DNA from: Desulfobacteraceae bacterium | GTDB taxonomy: Bacteria > Desulfobacterota > Desulfobacteria > Desulfobacterales > Desulfobacteraceae | DNA length: 33,464 nucleotides | NCBI GenBank assembly: GCA_024226935.1 | Contig: JAAELK010000363.1 | Span: forward strand, 1 to 33,464 | Direction of reading: 5' to 3' | In this document: positions 23,606 through 33,464 of the stretch, one piece after another | Layout of the letters: every line of letters begins with the position of its first letter | Position numbering within the stretch: the first letter of the stretch is position 1 | Notes under the pieces: generated by a model | The model's database searches: none | Told to the model about the DNA's origin: nothing | The model's input: the letters and a program-made list of their open reading frames with translations, nothing else | Program-made: the position numbers and the translations under genes

Positions 23606-24274
23606 TCAAGCTTTTTTATCCATGGCACATTGAATGACTTCTACTATCTTGTCCAGGGAAAGAACACTGCTGTTTAAAACAAGATCATAGTTACTGGAAT
23701 TATGGGTATCGCTATTAAAATATCTTTTTACGAAGGCGTGCCTGTTCGCATCTGTTTTAGTCATCAATTTTTGGGCTTCCTTTGAAAGAAGATTTTGGCT
23801 TTTTTGAAGATATTCCCGTCGTACGATATCTGGAGCTACAATTTTGACCCGGAGTACATTAAAGTTTTTAAGGGCGCAATTACCACCTCTTCCCAGAATA
23901 ACAGCATTTCCATGTTTTCCAATGGTATTTAAAATTCTGAGGAGCAGTTTCAAATATTCATCTGCCCAGAGATGATGTTCATAGACCATGGAGGATACAA
24001 TATCATCCACGATATTCATTCCCCTTTCATCCAGAGTTTCCAACAGGGCTTTACTGTTGTGAGATTTTTCTATCATGGCTTCTAAAATTTCATGGTGAAA
24101 CAGATCAAAACCTGTTTTTTCAGCCAGTTTTTCAGCCACTTGTTGTCCCCTGCTGCCGGATTCCCTTGAAATAGTAATTACATTTGTGGTTTTAACCGCA
24201 GGAGGCGGTTTGATTTTATTGAGTTCCCATCGCTTGACTTGTTCATTAATAATTTTGTAAATTGGCCTATTCAT
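23606..24274 (-). CDS. Cytidylate kinase-like family protein
   Basis: Cytoplasmic P-loop protein of 222 aa in the cytidylate-kinase-like family (AAA_26 type). Seen: TNVITISRESGSRGQQVAEKL near residues 30-50, the family's modified P-loop; HHEILEAMIE; and GNAVILGRGGNCAL near 120-135. This family is distinct from Cmk and its substrate is not established; it is common in Desulfobacterota and Clostridia. AAGGAATATTTC precedes the ATG. It stands alone, on the same strand as gyrB upstream and dcuS downstream, separated from gyrB by a strong terminator. Confidence 0.85.
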   Translation of the reverse strand: MNRPIYKIINEQVKRWELNKIKPPPAVKTTNVITISRESGSRGQQVAEKLAEKTGFDLFHHEILEAMIEKSHNSKALLETLDERGMNIVDDIVSSMVYEHHLWADEYLKLLLRILNTIGKHGNAVILGRGGNCALKNFNVLRVKIVAPDIVRREYLQKSQNLLSKEAQKLMTKTDANRHAFVKRYFNSDTHNSSNYDLVLNSSVLSLDKIVEVIQCAMDKKA

Positions 24275-24436
24275 GAAATATTCCTTTTCTTTTAAAATTA
24301 TAAGATATGATGAATAGTATTTGTAGAATAAATAAAATTCACCACCAAGTCAAATTTTATTCATTTTATCAGAAAAAGAATTTTTGAACTTTTTAAATTT
24401 AATTTACGAAGGAATAGAAGATTAAATTATATTAAT

Positions 24437-24473
24437 AAAAAACCGGTATCATTCTTGATGATACCGGTTTTTT
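24437..24473. terminator. Strong bidirectional terminator downstream of gyrB
   Basis: Perfect 16-bp stem (24437-24452 and 24458-24473) with core ACCGGTATCAT, a 5-nt TCTTG loop, six A on one side and six T on the other. It begins 16 bp after the gyrB stop on the minus strand. Confidence 0.92.
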
Positions 24474-24488
24474 ATTAAATTTTAAAGT

Positions 24489-28024
<3,536 letters not shown>

Positions 28025-28043
28025 TTAAAATCCTTTTCTTAAA

Positions 28044-28071
28044 ATAATATATCCATAAATATTTATATCAA
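28044..28071 (-). promoter_or_regulatory. Candidate promoter of dnaN-gyrB
   Basis: Minus-strand TTGATA (28066-28071), 16-bp spacer, TATTAT (28044-28049), ending 20 bp before the dnaN ATG and abutting the AT tract of the origin-like copy B. Confidence 0.45.
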
Positions 28072-28079
28072 ATACTTTG

Positions 28080-28318
28080 AATTATCAATTATTAAATATT
28101 TATAGTTATATTAATATATTAATTAAATTAAAGATAATAATAATAATAATAAGCTATGTTTAAATGTTTATAACTTTGTAAGGGTTTGAATTTTTAAGAA
28201 AATATCTATTAGTTTTTTATTAAAATCCAGTTTGTATCTTGTATATAAACTAATAGTTCTTTATCTTTTTTTTAAAATGTTCAAAACCTATAAAGTTATA
28301 AACATTTTATTATTATCC
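28080..28318 (-). repeat. Origin-like element, copy B (upstream of dnaN)
   Basis: Inverted counterpart of 18745-18970. On the plus strand the site GTTWTRAACATTT appears as direct 28295-28307 and reversed 28275-28287 and 28162-28174. The first two are inverted with a 7-nt spacer, and the second to third distance is 113 bp, both identical to copy A. The shared internal block (reverse of ATACAAACTGGATTTT) is at 28222-28237, 47 nt from site 3, again as in copy A. Next to site 3 are six TTA/TAA trinucleotides (28131-28153), then an AT-only tract running toward dnaN. Candidate origin unwinding region or dnaN control region. Confidence 0.78.
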
Positions 28319-28846
28319 ATGGATCCAGCTGTTAATTTGTTGTAATCCTTTGGTTTTCCAGTCATCTGAAATTCTTTGTTCAATATATTTTAAAAAAAGA
28401 GTGTCAATAACTGCTGTAACCTTCAGTAATAAATAGGCTTTTTCAAGGATCATTCCCTCTAATTCTTCTTCAGATTTTGAGGGCTGGGTGGACGGGGTTT
28501 TAAGTCCTGTAAGATTAAAGCTTTCTCCTTTGATAGTGAATTTATATTCTTCCTCTTCTCCCATTTTGCACAAAAGATTTAACTCCGTAACGAGGGCTCC
28601 TTTTTTAAGGGCGGTGGTGCCTTCTTCAAGACCTGCTTTGTCCCCCTTTATTGTAATCTTTTCTTTTGATTTATCTCCGAGATTGTTTTCAAGAACTATT
28701 GAGTTTCCTATTTCCATGGAGATAGGAAACTCAGATGCCGTTATGGCTGCAATATCCTGGTCATTTTCAATGAGAAACCAGATCCAGGTTAAAAATTCAT
28801 TGCCGAGAAATATATATTTATTATAGGCTGTTGCAATATCAAGCAT
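28313..28846 (-). CDS. RdgC-like pair, second gene (C-terminal-half-like protein)
   Basis: 177-aa cytoplasmic protein with no signal peptide. It begins MLDIATAYNKYIFLGNEFLTWIWFL; the G-x-E-F-L-T-W-x-W motif is typical of the C-terminal half of long RdgC-like proteins of delta- and myxobacteria. Later come IVLENNLGDKSKEKITIKGD, LKKGALVTELNLL and a C-terminal helix LLKVTAVIDTLFLKYIEQR. It starts at ATG 28846, overlapping the end of the preceding RdgC-like gene by 8 bp in another frame. A good site, AAAGGA, lies 5 nt upstream, so it looks like a genuine coupled gene rather than a frameshift product. It ends inside the edge of copy B. Function unknown; a recombination role is inferred from its partner. 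Confidence 0.65.
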   Translation of the reverse strand: MLDIATAYNKYIFLGNEFLTWIWFLIENDQDIAAITASEFPISMEIGNSIVLENNLGDKSKEKITIKGDKAGLEEGTTALKKGALVTELNLLCKMGEEEEYKFTIKGESFNLTGLKTPSTQPSKSEEELEGMILEKAYLLLKVTAVIDTLFLKYIEQRISDDWKTKGLQQINSWIHG

Positions 28847-29465
28847 GATTTTCCTTTACATATTTTAAGGGAGATAAGGAGAGTACCCGGTCTTTTTCAG
28901 GGGCTGAAAATTTAGATTTTGTTTCAACAATGGTATAGGGAAAAAGCCGGATCGGTTTCAGGTTAAAAGATTTTAAAAAAAGAGTTTCAAATATTTCGTT
29001 GGCAGCTTTCTGGGTACTAAATAAAAAAAGGTTTTTATCTTCATAACTCCAAAGCACATCATAAATATTGGGGATAGAAGGTGTTTTGTGCATAAGTACG
29101 TCCAGAATCATTTCCTTTATTTCAGCTTTTTCATTTTTGGCTAAAAAATCCCGGCCGGATTCTTCCTTCTTTTTTTCAATTGCCAGGGCCATGTGTTTTT
29201 GGATCAATTTAGCTGGGATTGATTTTTTATCAATTCTCAAGGAAAAAAGAAAATAGGTGCCGAAAATAAAGGGGAATTTTTCAAAATCAGGATTATATGG
29301 ACTTTCGTAGGGGGTCCATCCAGCTGAAAGCTCCTCATATTCATTCTCTATTTTCGGTATTGCATTTTCTATTAATCCCTTTCGAACTTCATCCATTACC
29401 GTTGCTTCAAATTGTCCTTCAATGTGGTAGCGGCTCATGGAATGAGTTGATGATATCAATCCCAT
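28839..29465 (-). CDS. RdgC-like recombination-associated protein (N-terminal-half-like)
   Basis: 208-aa protein matching the RdgC-like family of Desulfobacterota: MGLISSTHSMSRYHIEGQ at the start, then ENAIPKIENEYEELSAGWTP, FGTYFLFSLRIDKKSIPAKL, and the VLWSYEDKNLFLFSTQKAANEIFE region. E. coli RdgC is a ring-forming DNA-binding protein that limits RecA; this shorter relative lacks the final third of the classical protein. AAGGAG lies 6 nt before ATG. It forms a coupled pair with the next gene and lies upstream of dnaN-gyrB, a position consistent with a replication or recombination role, but this is inference. Confidence 0.72.
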   Translation of the reverse strand: MGLISSTHSMSRYHIEGQFEATVMDEVRKGLIENAIPKIENEYEELSAGWTPYESPYNPDFEKFPFIFGTYFLFSLRIDKKSIPAKLIQKHMALAIEKKKEESGRDFLAKNEKAEIKEMILDVLMHKTPSIPNIYDVLWSYEDKNLFLFSTQKAANEIFETLFLKSFNLKPIRLFPYTIVETKSKFSAPEKDRVLSLSPLKYVKENHA

Positions 29466-33323
<3,858 letters not shown>

Positions 33324-33464
33324 ACTTTTTGTATAAATAATAGATGAGAGGGGCTGGAAATTTATTAAAAATTAAAAACCACGTCCTGTGGGCGTGGTCA
33401 TCGTCAGAAGGCTATGCCTGAAGGATCTACCCATGGTATTAATTTAATCGGTTATCCCCATAAC
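33324..33464. other. Non-coding right edge of the window
   Basis: No gene is seen after nifJ. It contains the hairpin at 33378-33398 and, near the end, GGTTATCCCCATAAC (33450-33464), which holds TTATCCCCA, one base from the classical DnaA box TTATCCACA. No start of a further gene is visible before the edge. Confidence 0.4.
33378..33398 (-). terminator. Hairpin downstream of nifJ, terminator-like on the minus strand
   Basis: ACCACGTCC / GGGCGTGGT stem (33378-33386 and 33390-33398, one T-G pair) with a TGT loop. On the minus strand it is followed by T-rich TTTTTAATTTTTAAT, so it would stop transcription entering from the right. On the plus strand it is not followed by T, so it is a poor terminator for nifJ. 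Confidence 0.5.

Noticed and set aside
28564-28572. Exact TTWTNCACA match (TTTTGCACA), also TTTTCCACA on the minus strand at 21181-21189
   Set aside because: Single, isolated and inside coding sequences; they do not cluster and were not used as evidence for an origin.

Overview
The window looks like a low-GC chromosome segment of an anaerobic Gram-negative bacterium. The best guess is a sulfate-reducer-like member of the Desulfobacterota (old Deltaproteobacteria), judged from gene content only: a single-chain pyruvate:ferredoxin oxidoreductase, early genes of the anaerobic (cbi) cobalamin pathway, a Dcu-type fumarate/succinate exchanger with its two-component system, a cytidylate-kinase-like protein, and a two-gene RdgC-like pair. 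Species is not determined.

Layout. 1-421: 5' end, leader and strong promoter of a 16S rRNA operon leaving the window to the left. 422-916: remnant of a phage/plasmid-type primase. 997-3483: zinc-type ABC importer (znuA-znuC-znuB). 3672-9071: YbhGFSR-like ABC-2 exporter with periplasmic adaptor. 9052-9630 (minus): PAP2 phosphatase. 9631-11521: glycerol-3-phosphate:phosphate antiporter gene glpT behind a hairpin-rich leader. 11530-14730 (minus): cbiC-cbiA-cbiD, where cbiA appears to start at a rare ATC codon. 15030-16241: alaC-like aminotransferase. 16323-18548: divergent yqhC/yqhD pair (AraC regulator and aldehyde reductase). 18549-19757: very AT-rich non-coding DNA with an origin-like element (copy A), an ISAs1-type transposase remnant and a PilJ-type chemoreceptor remnant. 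19758-23517: dcuB and, convergent to it, dcuS-dcuR. 23606-24274: cytidylate-kinase-like gene. 24489-28024 (minus): dnaN-gyrB. 28025-28312: second origin-like element (copy B). 28313-29465: two RdgC-like genes. 29805-33323: nifJ/por.

The main find is a pair of inverted non-coding elements (about 18745-18970 and 28080-28318). Each carries three copies of a 13-bp site GTTWTRAACATTT with identical spacing (a 7-nt-spaced inverted pair, then a third site 113 bp further), followed by TTA trinucleotide repeats and an AT-only tract. The core of the site, TTWTRAACA, differs by one base from the DnaA-box consensus TTWTNCACA. One copy sits directly upstream of dnaN-gyrB. This looks like a duplicated or bipartite replication origin, or sites for an unknown regulator of dnaN. 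Sequence alone cannot decide.

How the genes fit together: DcuB with DcuSR implies C4-dicarboxylate exchange sensed from outside. Pyruvate oxidoreductase feeds acetyl-CoA and reduced ferredoxin to anaerobic metabolism. AlaC links pyruvate and alanine. YqhD removes reactive aldehydes under YqhC control. GlpT brings in glycerol-3-phosphate. Three gene remnants (primase, transposase, chemoreceptor) show that intergenic DNA here has been a landing site for foreign or rearranged DNA.
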